Below are positions 8,583 to 16,722 of a stretch of 64,000 nucleotides of DNA, one piece after another. The notes beneath the pieces are model-generated. The model did no database searches, was not told where the DNA came from, and saw only the letters and a program-made list of their open reading frames with translations. Position 1 is the first letter of the stretch. Each line of letters starts with the position of its first letter. The translations under genes were made by a program, and so were the position numbers. Location: NCBI RefSeq assembly GCF_036010485.1, contig NZ_CP108568.1, positions 5,976,501 through 6,040,500 on the forward strand, given 5' to 3'. The stretch comes from Streptomyces sp. NBC_01198 (GTDB taxonomy: Bacteria > Actinomycetota > Actinomycetes > Streptomycetales > Streptomycetaceae).

Positions 8583-9767
8583 TCAGCTCCCCTTCATAGT
8601 GCCCAACAAGCGGTTGAGTTCGGCGATCTCAACCAACTTGCTCCACCGGGCGAGGTGGGTCTGAAGACGCCCAAGCTCAGCGAGGATGCGTGCCGACCCT
8701 GTCGACTGCGCGATGGCCGCGGCTTGTGATGCCGCGTTGTATGCCGCCTCTACGTCTTCCATCTGTGCGTACGCGGTCGCCAGCCGGGCAAGGCACAGTC
8801 CGCGGTCTCGTTGCTGTTCCGCCGGCCACCGGGTCAAGCTCGCTTCGAGGGTCGTCACAGCATCCTGCGGGCGCTGGAGCTGGAGGGCTGCCGTTGCCGC
8901 TTCCATGTCGATGTACGACACCGAGCAGTACGGGGCGAGGCTGGGGCCGTCGCCGGCGGCGCGGTCGGCAAGGTGCCGCGCCTCATCGAAAGCGCGGAAG
9001 CAGTCGTCGTCGTGGCCAAGCAAGGCGTGCGCGTTGGCCTGTGCACGCAGGGCGACGGCGCGGACCTGGTCGGGGAGCTTCCGAGCGTCCCGCAGAGCAG
9101 CGTTGGCCAGCCCTACGGCGTATCCGGCTTCGCCTCGCTCCGCCGCGATGTTGCTGCGCCGTTGGAAGACGTACGAGCTGAGCGCTGGATCGTCCAATTC
9201 GGCTGCGTAGTCGAGCGCTCTGTTCGTCCACAGCATGGCGGCTTCGGAGTCGCCTGTGTCCTGGTGAAGCCATCCAAGGAACTCGGAGTAGCGGGCGCCC
9301 ACTCGCACAACGTCGTCACGGATTGGGCCTGCTGCGTCCTTGCACAGTTCCTCGATCAGCGGCAATTGGCTCTGCACGGCCGGCACCAGGAAGCGTGAGC
9401 CCACCAACGGCTCAGCTTGGGCATGCTGGACGAACACCGACTTGAGGTAGTCCAGCACTTCCGGGCTGGCCTTGGGCGACAGCGCGCGCGGCCCGGGCAG
9501 TGAGGGCAGCGAATCGAGTTGGGACGGGGCAGCCTCGACTGTGAGCCCCAGCTCTCCGCGGCTGGCCTGGTAGACCTCGCAAAAGAGCGTCTGGTAGTCC
9601 CGTCCCGGACTGCGCCGCCCATTCTCGAACATGGAGACCTGGGTCTTCAGGCTGGACGGCCCGGGTAACTTCATCCCCAGCCGATCGGCAGCATCCTCCA
9701 TGGCTTCCATGAGTTCCGCCTGTGACCAGCCCTTTGCCGCGCGTGCCGCTTGCAGTTTCGTCTTCAT
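8583..9767 (-). CDS. XRE-family regulator with TPR-like C-terminal domain
   Basis: The start is the ATG giving MKTKLQAARAAKGWSQAELM, with GGGG upstream; an open frame extends further 5' but without family-like sequence. The 394-residue protein has an XRE helix-turn-helix at about 1-70 (RAAKGWSQAELMEAM, then SMFENGRRSPGRDYQTLFCEVY). About 300 residues of alpha-helical repeats follow, with alternating A/L patterns resembling tetratricopeptide repeats. Such regulators in Streptomyces often sense a peptide or metabolite through the TPR region. It is followed directly by the creatininase-family gene, so it may regulate it. Confidence 0.8.
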   Translation of the reverse strand: MKTKLQAARAAKGWSQAELMEAMEDAADRLGMKLPGPSSLKTQVSMFENGRRSPGRDYQTLFCEVYQASRGELGLTVEAAPSQLDSLPSLPGPRALSPKASPEVLDYLKSVFVQHAQAEPLVGSRFLVPAVQSQLPLIEELCKDAAGPIRDDVVRVGARYSEFLGWLHQDTGDSEAAMLWTNRALDYAAELDDPALSSYVFQRRSNIAAERGEAGYAVGLANAALRDARKLPDQVRAVALRAQANAHALLGHDDDCFRAFDEARHLADRAAGDGPSLAPYCSVSYIDMEAATAALQLQRPQDAVTTLEASLTRWPAEQQRDRGLCLARLATAYAQMEDVEAAYNAASQAAAIAQSTGSARILAELGRLQTHLARWSKLVEIAELNRLLGTMKGS

Positions 9768-9897
9768 CGCGGTCCCCTGCGTCAGGCGATGCGAGCTTGG
9801 TCTCATGATGCCAATGCGGTGCCTGACGCGGGCAGTTAACAGGTAACTCCGCCCCGCTGTTAACCCCTGTCCGCTGCGGATGAGTGCAGAGTCCGGC

Positions 9898-10278
9898 TTA
9901 CTGGTTCTCGTCGGAACGACCTGGTTGAGCAGCTTCGAGCTGGTCGACCCGGTCTCGAAGTTCGGAGAGCTGGGAGGTGACATGAGTAAGTCGTTCTTGC
10001 AGCTCCCGCAGGCCAAGCGCGGTCTCTTCGGCGGTGCGCTGCCCCCTCTGGGGGTCGATGACGTACGTGCCGCTGCCCGGTCGTCCCTCGACAAGTCCGT
10101 CTTCGGCGAGTTGCTTGTACGCGCTCTGCACGGTCATGAGGGCGACCCCAAGCGACTTGGCGACACCCTTGGCGCCCGGGAGTTGACGCCCCGGCAGGTA
10201 GGTGCCTGCGGCGATCTCGTCTCGGAACCGACCGGCGATCTCTCGGGCGCTTGGCGGCTTATCTGGCTTCCAGTCCAT
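9898..10278 (-). CDS. GntR-family repressor (KorSA-like) of the element
   Basis: The 126-residue protein has a GntR winged helix-turn-helix (residues about 8-75: EIAGRFRDEIAAGTYLPG, AKSLGVALMTVQSAYKQL, EGRPGSGTYV). A short predicted coiled coil follows (LRELQERLTHVTSQLSELRDRVDQLE) rather than a ligand-binding domain. This short form is like KorSA, the repressor of pSAM2 replication and transfer. It is divergent from the transfer operon, and the 112-bp region between its start and 10390 contains several ACCTAGGT-centred palindromes. It likely represses itself and the rightward operon. Confidence 0.85.
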   Translation of the reverse strand: MDWKPDKPPSAREIAGRFRDEIAAGTYLPGRQLPGAKGVAKSLGVALMTVQSAYKQLAEDGLVEGRPGSGTYVIDPQRGQRTAEETALGLRELQERLTHVTSQLSELRDRVDQLEAAQPGRSDENQ

Positions 10279-10390
10279 ACCTAGGAGCGTATCTAACCTA
10301 GGTAATTTCCCTGCCGCCCGCGGTGGGGGTTGACCTCAACAAGCTACCTAGGTAGCTTGAGTCTTGTTGGCGAGCTACCTAGGTAGCTCG
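10279..10390. promoter_or_regulatory. Divergent promoter region with ACCTAGG palindromic operators
   Basis: Sites seen: ACCTAGGA at 10279-10286, ACCTAGGT at 10296-10303, an 18-bp perfect palindrome AAGCTACCTAGGTAGCTT at 10341-10358, and a 20-bp perfect palindrome CGAGCTACCTAGGTAGCTCG at 10371-10390. A TTGACC at 10330-10335 lies 17 bases before TAGCTT at 10353-10358, a plausible rightward promoter overlapped by the 18-bp operator. The adjacent GntR repressor is the likely ligand. Confidence 0.75.
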
Positions 10391-10874
10391 CCGCGGTGAA
10401 TGCCTCGCGGGAACTGTCCCGCGGAGTCGTCTACCGCACCTCACAACTCCAGAGCGTGATCCACCGCAGCACGACGGCCGTGAGGACACCAGCCGTGGCG
10501 AGTGGAGACCAGTCGGGAGGTTCCCTGGTGGGACGGGCCGACTCAAAAGAACGGACCTGCCTTGAGGGCACTTACGCCGCGCGACGAGACCGGGAGACGA
10601 CTCCCCGGGAGAGCGGGACTGAGGGTGCGGGTCCATGTCGTGTACGGCGGGCACGTCGCTTCCCGAGTAAGGCGACCGAGTGCGGTGGTGGTGACCGCAT
10701 CTTGCCTGTTTGCAGCCCTGTGTTGCCCAGTCGTCCCCGGCTTGCTGCCGGGGGCGGTGGGGAGTGCTGGGAGTCCTCTTCTCGCCTCTTCTGATTTTCC
10801 GGGACGGCCGTCTCTCGCCAAAGGACCGCGGCCGTTCCGGTTCCCTCGCCGTTCCCGATGAACAGGAGTTGTCG
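10391..10874 (+). other. Long leader between the operator region and the first transfer-operon gene
   Basis: About 480 bases with no convincing gene. Open frames through here have no ribosome site and a sequence unlike any family. The only clear structure is the leader hairpin near its end. Confidence 0.5.
10799..10840 (+). promoter_or_regulatory. Leader hairpin, copy 1
   Basis: Arms CCGGGACGGCCG (10799-10810) and CGGCCGTTCCGG (10829-10840) form a 12-bp stem with one G-U pair. The loop contains TCTCTCGCCAAAGG. The same stem, loop and following 25-30 bases up to AACAGGAG recur before the prim-pol gene at 18515-18556, so it is a conserved leader structure and not a chance hairpin. Confidence 0.7.
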
Positions 10875-11150
10875 ATGCAGTCCATCGACCCCGAGCACGA
10901 TGTACCGGCCGTCTGCGTGCTGGATGACCAGTCGGAACCGACCGACGCTGAACTGTCCGCGATCGAGCGGGAGATGCCCGTCATCCTGGCCCGTGTTGAC
11001 CTGCTGGACGTGGAAATCAGCCTGCTGGACCGTGGCCCCACCGAGCTGGACACCCGCCGGGTGCGCCGCGCCCACAACCGCCTGTTGACCGCCCGCCGAG
11101 AACTGGCCAACGCCACCGTCCGGGAGCTCCCGGCAGGCGGTGCCGCATGA
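10875..11150 (+). CDS. DUF6284-like small protein
   Basis: This 91-residue protein starts at the ATG giving MQSIDPEHDVPAVCVLDD, with AACAGGAG 7 bases upstream. It is acidic and helical, with the conserved core SEPTDAELSAIEREMPVILARVDLLDVEISLLDR and an arginine-rich stretch RRVRRAHNRLL. This matches a small protein family that recurs at the head of AICE transfer operons in Streptomyces. The function is unknown. Its TGA overlaps the ATG of the next gene by 4 bases, so it heads a translationally coupled operon. Confidence 0.8.
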   Translation: MQSIDPEHDVPAVCVLDDQSEPTDAELSAIEREMPVILARVDLLDVEISLLDRGPTELDTRRVRRAHNRLLTARRELANATVRELPAGGAA

Positions 11151-11629
11151 GCACCCCCGAGGTGACCGCAACCGCCAGCACAGACCGGGTGGTTGCGAAT
11201 CTGGATGCCGCGCATGACGAGGTGAAGGCGGAGATCGCGCGGACGGACAGCAAGGTTTCGCTGTTGCTGGCTTTTGTCGGCGCGTTACTGGCCGGCGTCT
11301 GGACGGTCGGCACCAGCCGCCGCCTGCCCGGCGTGGCGTTGGTATTCGGCCTCGCTGGCGTCGCCGTGCTTCTGGCGGTGGCCGGACTGCTGTTGTGGGC
11401 GGTACGCCCGAACCTGGGTGGGCAGCACGGTTTCCCGCTGTGGGCGGTCCTGTCTCCGGATGAGATCCGTACGCGGCTGAGTGAGGACGACAGGGCTGAG
11501 GACATCGCCGGTCTGTCGCGGATCACGATACGCAAGTACGTGCTGTTGCGTCGGGCGGTGGACCTCACCGGCGCTGCCGCTCTGCTGCTCGTCATCGCGG
11601 CGCTGGCCATGGTCGGGGGTGCGGCATGA
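11147..11629 (+). CDS. PycTM-like membrane effector (Pycsar effector family)
   Basis: The 160-residue protein contains the PycTM/DUF5706 pattern: an N-terminal helix LDAAHDEVKAEIARTDSKVSL leading into the first membrane segment (LLLAFVGALLAGV), a second (VALVFGLAGVAVLLAVAGLLLW), a cytosolic stretch with SRITIRKYVLLRRAVD, and a last membrane segment (AALLLVIAALAM). In Pycsar defence, PycTM is activated by cyclic CMP or UMP from an adjacent uridylate/cytidylate cyclase and disrupts the membrane. Here the overlapping downstream gene encodes a GGDEF protein instead. Because the gene sits inside the transfer operon, a transfer or entry-exclusion role is an alternative. Confidence 0.75.
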   Translation: MSTPEVTATASTDRVVANLDAAHDEVKAEIARTDSKVSLLLAFVGALLAGVWTVGTSRRLPGVALVFGLAGVAVLLAVAGLLLWAVRPNLGGQHGFPLWAVLSPDEIRTRLSEDDRAEDIAGLSRITIRKYVLLRRAVDLTGAAALLLVIAALAMVGGAA

Positions 11630-12276
11630 GCACACTGGTCTCTGCTGTGGCTGCTGCCGGTCCGCTGGCCGCAGGTTGGTCGGCTCACTCCTGGCGGTTA
11701 CGCCGCCGGATCGAGGCGGCTCGCCGTGACCCGCTGACGAACCTGTCCACGCGGGCAGGGTTCGAGAGGGATGCGGCCCGACTGCTGGCCCGCGCGTCTG
11801 CCGTCGTCGTGGTCGTGGTCGACCTGGACGGTTTCAAGCAGGTCAACGACACCTACGGCCACGAGGTCGGCGACCAGGTGATCCGGGGTGCCGGCGGGGG
11901 ACTGGCCGAATGGAACCAGGACTGCGGTGATGGGCTGGTGGCCAGGCTGGGTGGCGATGAGTTCGTGGCCTGCTTCCCCGCCGATGACCTCGACCGCGCC
12001 CACCTGGCTCTGTCCGGGCTGCACGACATGCTGACGGCACCCCTGTGGTGCTGCGAACAGGCGGTGAGCGTGGGGGCGTCCGTGGGCGGCTGCTGGTCGC
12101 CCGAACCGTCTGCATACGACTTGCCGGCGATGCTCCGGCGGGCGGATGAGGCGATGTACACCGCCAAGCGCAACGGCGGTGGGGTGTTCGTCACCGACCA
12201 ACCCGCGCCGATGCAGCCGACCGTCAACGGCCGACGTGCCGGCCGTCGTGGGACCACGAAGGGCGGTCGGTCATGA
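11626..12276 (+). CDS. Membrane-anchored GGDEF-domain nucleotidyl cyclase
   Basis: The 216-residue protein has an N-terminal hydrophobic segment (about 1-20) and a single complete GGDEF domain: DPLTNLSTRAGFERD, VVDLDGFKQVNDTYGHEVGD, RLGGDEF, and ADEAMYTAKRNGGG. All residues for metal and GTP binding are present, so it should be catalytically active. The RxxD inhibitory site five residues before GGDEF is replaced (CGDGLVAR), so product inhibition by c-di-GMP is unlikely. It overlaps the PycTM-like gene by 4 bases. It may make c-di-GMP or another cyclic nucleotide; no EAL or PilZ gene is nearby. Confidence 0.85.
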   Translation: MSTLVSAVAAAGPLAAGWSAHSWRLRRRIEAARRDPLTNLSTRAGFERDAARLLARASAVVVVVVDLDGFKQVNDTYGHEVGDQVIRGAGGGLAEWNQDCGDGLVARLGGDEFVACFPADDLDRAHLALSGLHDMLTAPLWCCEQAVSVGASVGGCWSPEPSAYDLPAMLRRADEAMYTAKRNGGGVFVTDQPAPMQPTVNGRRAGRRGTTKGGRS

Positions 12277-12497
12277 GCCCACTCGTGCTGCGGTTCCTGA
12301 CCGAGGTCCGCAGGGCGCGGCTGCTGGCCGTACTCGCTGGCCTGGCGTGGCTGCTGGGGGTCAACCCGCCGGCCGCGGTCCGCATCCTGCTCACCGTTGT
12401 CGTGGCCGTCGCGCTGGTGCTGGACGCCCTGGCCGATGCCGCCACCGACACCACTCTCACCCTTCCCGCCGGACCCGCGAGGGGAGACCGGTCATGA
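12273..12497 (+). CDS. Small membrane protein
   Basis: This 74-residue protein has two hydrophobic segments (LLAVLAGLAWLLGV and VRILLTVVVAVALVLDAL). It overlaps the GGDEF gene by 4 bases and the DUF2637 gene by 4 bases. No named family is recognised. Small membrane proteins at this position in AICEs are often counted as spread functions. Confidence 0.7.
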   Translation: MSPLVLRFLTEVRRARLLAVLAGLAWLLGVNPPAAVRILLTVVVAVALVLDALADAATDTTLTLPAGPARGDRS

Positions 12498-13354
12498 ACC
12501 GCTTCGCCAAGTCGCTGCTGGTCATCGCACTGGTGGTGGTGGTCGGGATGGCGTTCCGCGTCTCGTGGAACGCCCAACGCGACATCGCCACCACCGTAGG
12601 CGCCGATACCACCGCGGCCACGCTGTACCCGTTCGTCGTAGACGGCTTGATGGCTCTGGCCCTGGTCGCCACGCTCGTTCTGACGGGTAAGGATCGGACG
12701 TTCGCGTTGCGGGTGCTGGCCGGTTACACGGCCGCGTCGCTGGTGCTGAACTACGTTCACGGGCTGGTGCCCGCCCTGCACACCCACGCGGCCAGTCGGA
12801 TGCACCTGGCCGACTGGGCACCCGCCAACTGGGCTCTGGTACTGCTGGCCACGAGCCTGCCGGTCGGGTCGATTTTCTTCGGCTCCGACCTGGTCGCCAA
12901 AGTCCTGCACCACCGCCCCACCCTGGTCACAGACCAGGAGAAAACACCGGCGTCTACCGTAAATCGGTTGGGGTCTGACCTGCACCAGTCGAACCCCACG
13001 ACACCCCCCGCAGTGCCCGACCCGCCCGCAGTGCAGTCGATCGACGCGGCGCCGGTAGTCGAGCCGACCGCGCCTGCCCCGACTCCGGCGGCCGACCCGG
13101 TCGGGCATGCGCCGCGGCGGCCGACCGGACCGGTACCGGGCATCGCCCGCACCCCCCGACCGACCCGCACCCCTGCCCAACTTCTCAGCGAGGCACGGCA
13201 GGTAACTGCCGACTGGTCGGACGCCGCGTTGACCGGTGAGGCGATCCGTAAGGCGGTCCGTACGTCATCGGCCAACGGCCGGCTTCTGCGGGACGCCCTG
13301 CGGGCCGAGCGCTCCGAGGGTGATGAAGCGGGCGCTGTTGAGGCGGCTGCCTGA
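12494..13354 (+). CDS. DUF2637 membrane protein
   Basis: The start ATG (MNRFAKSLLVIALVVVV) overlaps the previous stop. The 286-residue protein has four likely membrane segments in the first 150 residues, including LYPFVVDGLMALALVATLVL, typical of DUF2637. A proline-rich cytosolic tail and a C-terminal helix (TPAQLLSEARQVTADWSDAALTGEAIRKAVRTSS) follow; the last part looks like a small DNA-binding or adaptor domain common in such proteins. DUF2637 proteins are near-universal in AICE and Streptomyces plasmid transfer regions and are thought to assist plasmid spread. Confidence 0.8.
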   Translation: MNRFAKSLLVIALVVVVGMAFRVSWNAQRDIATTVGADTTAATLYPFVVDGLMALALVATLVLTGKDRTFALRVLAGYTAASLVLNYVHGLVPALHTHAASRMHLADWAPANWALVLLATSLPVGSIFFGSDLVAKVLHHRPTLVTDQEKTPASTVNRLGSDLHQSNPTTPPAVPDPPAVQSIDAAPVVEPTAPAPTPAADPVGHAPRRPTGPVPGIARTPRPTRTPAQLLSEARQVTADWSDAALTGEAIRKAVRTSSANGRLLRDALRAERSEGDEAGAVEAAA

Positions 13355-13740
13355 TGTCGCCGGCGTTCGGTAAGTGCTACGACCCGACCGGCGCCACCTG
13401 GGGCGTTCCCACCTTTCCGTGGCGCCTGGCCCCGGATGGCATGGCGACCCGCCGGCAGCTTCGTGCGAAGGGGCTGCGCCCGGGTGGTCAGCCGGTTGCC
13501 GCGCAGGTGATGCGTCGCTCCCGGCGCCGTAAGTCCGGGTGCAGCGTGGCGTTCCTCTACCGCATCGACCTGGCCAAGCCGGTCCGTCCTATGACGCCGG
13601 CGAAGTGGGCTGCGCACGCCGCGGCGATGCTCGCCCGCCGCACCTGCTCTGAGTGCCGCACGGATGCCGGATACGTCATCCCTACCTCACTCGGCATGTG
13701 TGTGACCTGCGCCTACCCCGAAGAGCAGCGCGCCGCCTGA
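13354..13740 (+). CDS. RRQRL-motif zinc-binding small protein
   Basis: The 128-residue protein begins at an ATG overlapping the upstream TGA (TGATG). It has the conserved segment ATRRQLRAKGLRPGGQ, a basic stretch RRSRRRKSGC, and a C-terminal CxxC pair (CSEC ... CVTC, about 98-120) likely to bind zinc. It matches the RRQRL-type proteins seen next to traB genes in AICEs. Its role is unknown, possibly DNA binding during transfer. Confidence 0.75.
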   Translation: MSPAFGKCYDPTGATWGVPTFPWRLAPDGMATRRQLRAKGLRPGGQPVAAQVMRRSRRRKSGCSVAFLYRIDLAKPVRPMTPAKWAAHAAAMLARRTCSECRTDAGYVIPTSLGMCVTCAYPEEQRAA

Positions 13741-13827
13741 CCTGCGATGTCCGGCCGCCCCTGCCTGCCAGCACGCGGCCGGACACCGCTGTTCGCCCCT
13801 GACCTTGAGAAGAGGAGCAGACCAACC

Positions 13828-16074
13828 GTGTCTGAGATCAACGACTTTGACGAGCCGGACCACCGGCCCCCGCAGACCGACTCGGACGACCGTTCGACGG
13901 CAGCCGTGCTGCCGTTCCCGCTCAAGAAGCCGGATGCCGCGGCGCCGGACCCGTTGGAGCCGGGTGAGGTCAAGCCCGGTGAGTGGCAGGCCGACCTTCC
14001 CGACGACACCGACGCTGATGAAGACGGCGCGGCATCCGAGGGTGACCCGGTCGACCCGCCGGTCACCGTGTATCCGCCCTCGATCAGTGAGTGGATGGCC
14101 GAGCACGACAAGGCCCGTCAGCCGGTCCTTCCCGACTGGGTCAAGCTGCCCGACCAGCGTGCGGCTGTCCGCAAGTGGGCCGTCCGGCACTACGGCACCG
14201 TGGTCGGGTATCACGCGGTGCGCCTGCCGTGCATCTACACGCCCAAGCTGCTCGCCTACGCCCCCCGCGGCGCGTGGCGCTGGTCCACCGCGGCCGGGCA
14301 CTGGGTGTTCGACAACGAGGGCAAGGCGCTGCGACTGGCCGCCGTTGCCGCGGAAGACGCCGGCGAATACCTGAAGCTGTCCCGGCAGCGTGACGCCCGG
14401 GTGCGGTTGCGGGGCATCCTCGCCAGCGTCGCGGGTCTGGTCGGCCTGACCGCCGCGCTCGTCTTCTGGGTGATGGCGCCGTCGTGGCTGCTGCTGGTCG
14501 CCGTTGCCACGCTGACGACGACGTTGGGTGTGGCGGGAGCTCCGGCGGATCGGCCGCTGATCGACCGGGCGAAGGTGACGTTCCGCAAGCGGAAACTGTC
14601 CTCGGACATCATCACCCGCGCGTTCGCCGCGGCCGGTCTGACCGGCAAGGACACCGGGATTGCCTTCCCGCGGCCGATCGGCCGTGACGGCGACGGGTGG
14701 CGCGTCATCGTGGATCTGCCCTACGGCAAGTCCTTCAGGGACGCGCTGGGCAAGCGCGGTGCGTTGGCGTCGGGTATCGACATCGCCGCCACCCAACTGT
14801 TCCTGGACCCGGATCTGTCCAGTGAGCGGCGGGTGTCGATGTGGATCGCGGACCGTGACCCGCTGGCGGTGCCGGCGGGGAAGTCGCCGCTGCTGGGGGC
14901 GACTCGGGTGGACTTCTGGAAGCCGTTCCCGTGGGGTGTCGATGAGCGGGGCAACCCGGTCATGGCCACCATGCTGTGGATGTCCATGTTGGTCGGTGCG
15001 GTGCCGCGGCAGGGCAAGACGTTCAGCGCGCGGACGATCGCGCTGGCCGCGGCCCTGGACCCGTTCGTGCGGCTGATCGTGTTCGACGGGAAGGCGTCGC
15101 CGGACTGGCGGAAGTTCGCCCTGGTCGCGCACCGGATTGGCTTCGGCATCGTGCCCCGCAACGGCATCGACCCGGTAGAGCACCTGGTCAGCTCCCTGGA
15201 AGAGCTGAAAGCCGATGTGGAGGACCGCTACCACCGCCTGTCCGAACTGCCGCTGCACATCTGCCCGGAAGGCAAGCTCACCCCGGAGCTGTCCCGGGAC
15301 AGGAAGCTGAACATGCCGCTCACCCTCGTGGTGATCGATGAGGTGCAGGAGTACCTTCAGCACCCCGTCTACGGGCCGGTCATCCTTGACCTGCTGGTCT
15401 ACCTCGCCCGCGTCGCCCCCGCGGTCGGCGTGGCCGTCATGCTCAGCACGCAGAAGCCGGACGACACCGCCTGCCCGTCCAAGCTGCGCGACCAGTGCCA
15501 GGCCCGGTTCTCCCTGCGGGTCGGCTCGTGGCAGGTCTCCGATGTGGTGCTAGGTGCGGGCGCGTACTCCGAAGGGCTGGACGCCTCTCGGCTGCTGAAG
15601 TCCCACAAGGGCGTCGGCATCCTCAAGGGCATGTCGGATGACGCCGGGATCGTGCGCACCTACTTGGCCGATGGCCGTGACGCCGAAGTGGTCCTGACTC
15701 GCGCGAATGCCCTGCGGGCCGATGAGGGCACGCTGTCGGGCGACGCGGCCGGCGAGGTGGCCACCGTGCGCGCCGCGGATGCGGTGCTGGATGACGTGGC
15801 GATGGTGCTGGGCAAGGCCGAGGCCAAGGTGTGGTCCGAGACCATCGTGGACCGCCTCGCGGTGCTCAACCCCGCCGCGTACGGAGACTGGGCAGCCCTT
15901 GAAGGGCGCGCCAAGGCCGACCAGTTGGCGGCTGCCCTCAAGCCGTACGGCATCACCACCGACCAGGTGTGGGGCAAGACCGAGGCCGGTAAGGGCGCCA
16001 ACCGCCGGGGGATCGAGCGTCAGCACATCATCGACGCTATCACTGTGCGTAACAAGAATCGGGTCGGCAAGTAG
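13828..16074 (+). CDS. traB: TraB/TraSA-type FtsK-like DNA translocase
   Basis: The chosen start is GTG (VSEINDFDEPD), 9 bases behind AGAGGAG; an upstream open frame lacks a ribosome site. The 748-residue protein has an acidic N-terminus, two membrane segments near 190-235 (ILASVAGLVGLTAALVFWVM and LLLVAVATLTTTLGV), and an FtsK/SpoIIIE motor with Walker A GAVPRQGKTF near 390 and Walker B LTLVVIDEVQEYL near 505. The C-terminus is a winged-helix-like region as in TraB, which in Streptomyces plasmids recognises clt repeats. It moves double-stranded element DNA between hyphae. A repeat cluster follows immediately and may be its recognition site. Confidence 0.92.
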   Translation: MSEINDFDEPDHRPPQTDSDDRSTAAVLPFPLKKPDAAAPDPLEPGEVKPGEWQADLPDDTDADEDGAASEGDPVDPPVTVYPPSISEWMAEHDKARQPVLPDWVKLPDQRAAVRKWAVRHYGTVVGYHAVRLPCIYTPKLLAYAPRGAWRWSTAAGHWVFDNEGKALRLAAVAAEDAGEYLKLSRQRDARVRLRGILASVAGLVGLTAALVFWVMAPSWLLLVAVATLTTTLGVAGAPADRPLIDRAKVTFRKRKLSSDIITRAFAAAGLTGKDTGIAFPRPIGRDGDGWRVIVDLPYGKSFRDALGKRGALASGIDIAATQLFLDPDLSSERRVSMWIADRDPLAVPAGKSPLLGATRVDFWKPFPWGVDERGNPVMATMLWMSMLVGAVPRQGKTFSARTIALAAALDPFVRLIVFDGKASPDWRKFALVAHRIGFGIVPRNGIDPVEHLVSSLEELKADVEDRYHRLSELPLHICPEGKLTPELSRDRKLNMPLTLVVIDEVQEYLQHPVYGPVILDLLVYLARVAPAVGVAVMLSTQKPDDTACPSKLRDQCQARFSLRVGSWQVSDVVLGAGAYSEGLDASRLLKSHKGVGILKGMSDDAGIVRTYLADGRDAEVVLTRANALRADEGTLSGDAAGEVATVRAADAVLDDVAMVLGKAEAKVWSETIVDRLAVLNPAAYGDWAALEGRAKADQLAAALKPYGITTDQVWGKTEAGKGANRRGIERQHIIDAITVRNKNRVGK

Positions 16075-16082
16075 CCCGAACC

Positions 16083-16171
16083 GTCGCTAGGTCTAGCGAG
16101 CAACGTCGCTAGACCTAGCGACCTCGCTAGCGACCCAACGCACCCCTGAGCAGGTCGCTAGCGTCTAGCGA
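16083..16171. repeat. TCGCTAG/CTAGCGA inverted-repeat cluster (candidate clt or origin)
   Basis: GTCGCTAG occurs at 16083-16090 and 16105-16112, CTAGCGA at 16093-16099, CTAGCGAC at 16115-16122, the palindrome TCGCTAGCGA at 16124-16133, GTCGCTAGCG at 16154-16163 and CTAGCGA at 16165-16171; one more CGCTAGCG lies within the next gene near 16231. The segment 16105-16122 is a near-perfect palindrome. Position directly behind traB fits a cis-acting transfer locus; a replication-protein binding site is the alternative. Confidence 0.65.
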
Positions 16172-16213
16172 TTGACCTGCGCAAACCCCGGAAACCAGCC
16201 CTGGAGACCCTTC

Positions 16214-16513
16214 ATGACCCTCCTCGCGCTCGCTAGCGCCTTCCTCGCCACCGTCACACTCGGTTACGCCGCTGTGTGCGCGGGCCAGCCGTTCGCACGC
16301 TGCCGCAAGTGCGACGGCATGGGCCACGCGATCACCTACACCCGCCGCGGCAAGGCCAGGCGCGGCAAGGACTGCCGCCGCTGCGACGGCCACGGCATCC
16401 GCATACGCCGCGGACGCCACCTCTACAACGCCTGGCGCCGCACCTACGACCGCGGCAACCGGCCCACCACCCCCGCCCGTCCGTTCCGCCCGAACCAGGG
16501 AGAGCGCCCGTGA
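16214..16513 (+). CDS. Membrane-anchored protein with two CxxC(D)G zinc motifs
   Basis: The start chosen is the ATG giving MTLLALASAFLATV, with GGAG 7 bases upstream. The 99-residue protein has one N-terminal membrane segment and two CxxCxG-type motifs (CRKCDGMGH and CRRCDGHG), like a minimal DnaJ-type zinc finger. A basic C-terminus follows. It resembles small proteins found between traB and spd genes in AICEs. The function is unknown. The next gene starts on a GTGA overlap. Confidence 0.7.
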   Translation: MTLLALASAFLATVTLGYAAVCAGQPFARCRKCDGMGHAITYTRRGKARRGKDCRRCDGHGIRIRRGRHLYNAWRRTYDRGNRPTTPARPFRPNQGERP

Positions 16514-16701
16514 TCCTGTCCGTCTCCGCGCTGCTGCTCTTCGGCATCGCGTCGTACGTCGCCGTCCGCTCCCGCGCCACGTCCTTCGGCGGCGCCGTTG
16601 TGGTCTTCCTCTTCGGCTTCTACGCCGCCAGCAGCGGCGGCGCCAAGCCCATCAACCAACTCATGGCCAGCGTCGCGCAGACCATCGCACAGATGCGCTG
16701 A
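16510..16701 (+). CDS. Small membrane protein, spread-type
   Basis: The GTG start overlaps the previous TGA (GTGA). The 63-residue product has two hydrophobic segments, ILSVSALLLFGIASYVAV and GGAVVVFLFGFYAAS, and a short C-terminal helix. It is too short for a family call; its position and coupling suggest a spread/transfer accessory protein. Confidence 0.65.
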   Translation: MILSVSALLLFGIASYVAVRSRATSFGGAVVVFLFGFYAASSGGAKPINQLMASVAQTIAQMR

Positions 16702-16722
16702 ACGGGAACGGAGAACCCCCCC

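Noticed and set aside
10396..10794. 132-residue frame in the leader region
   Set aside because: No ribosome site, unusual composition, no family resemblance; treated as a leader.
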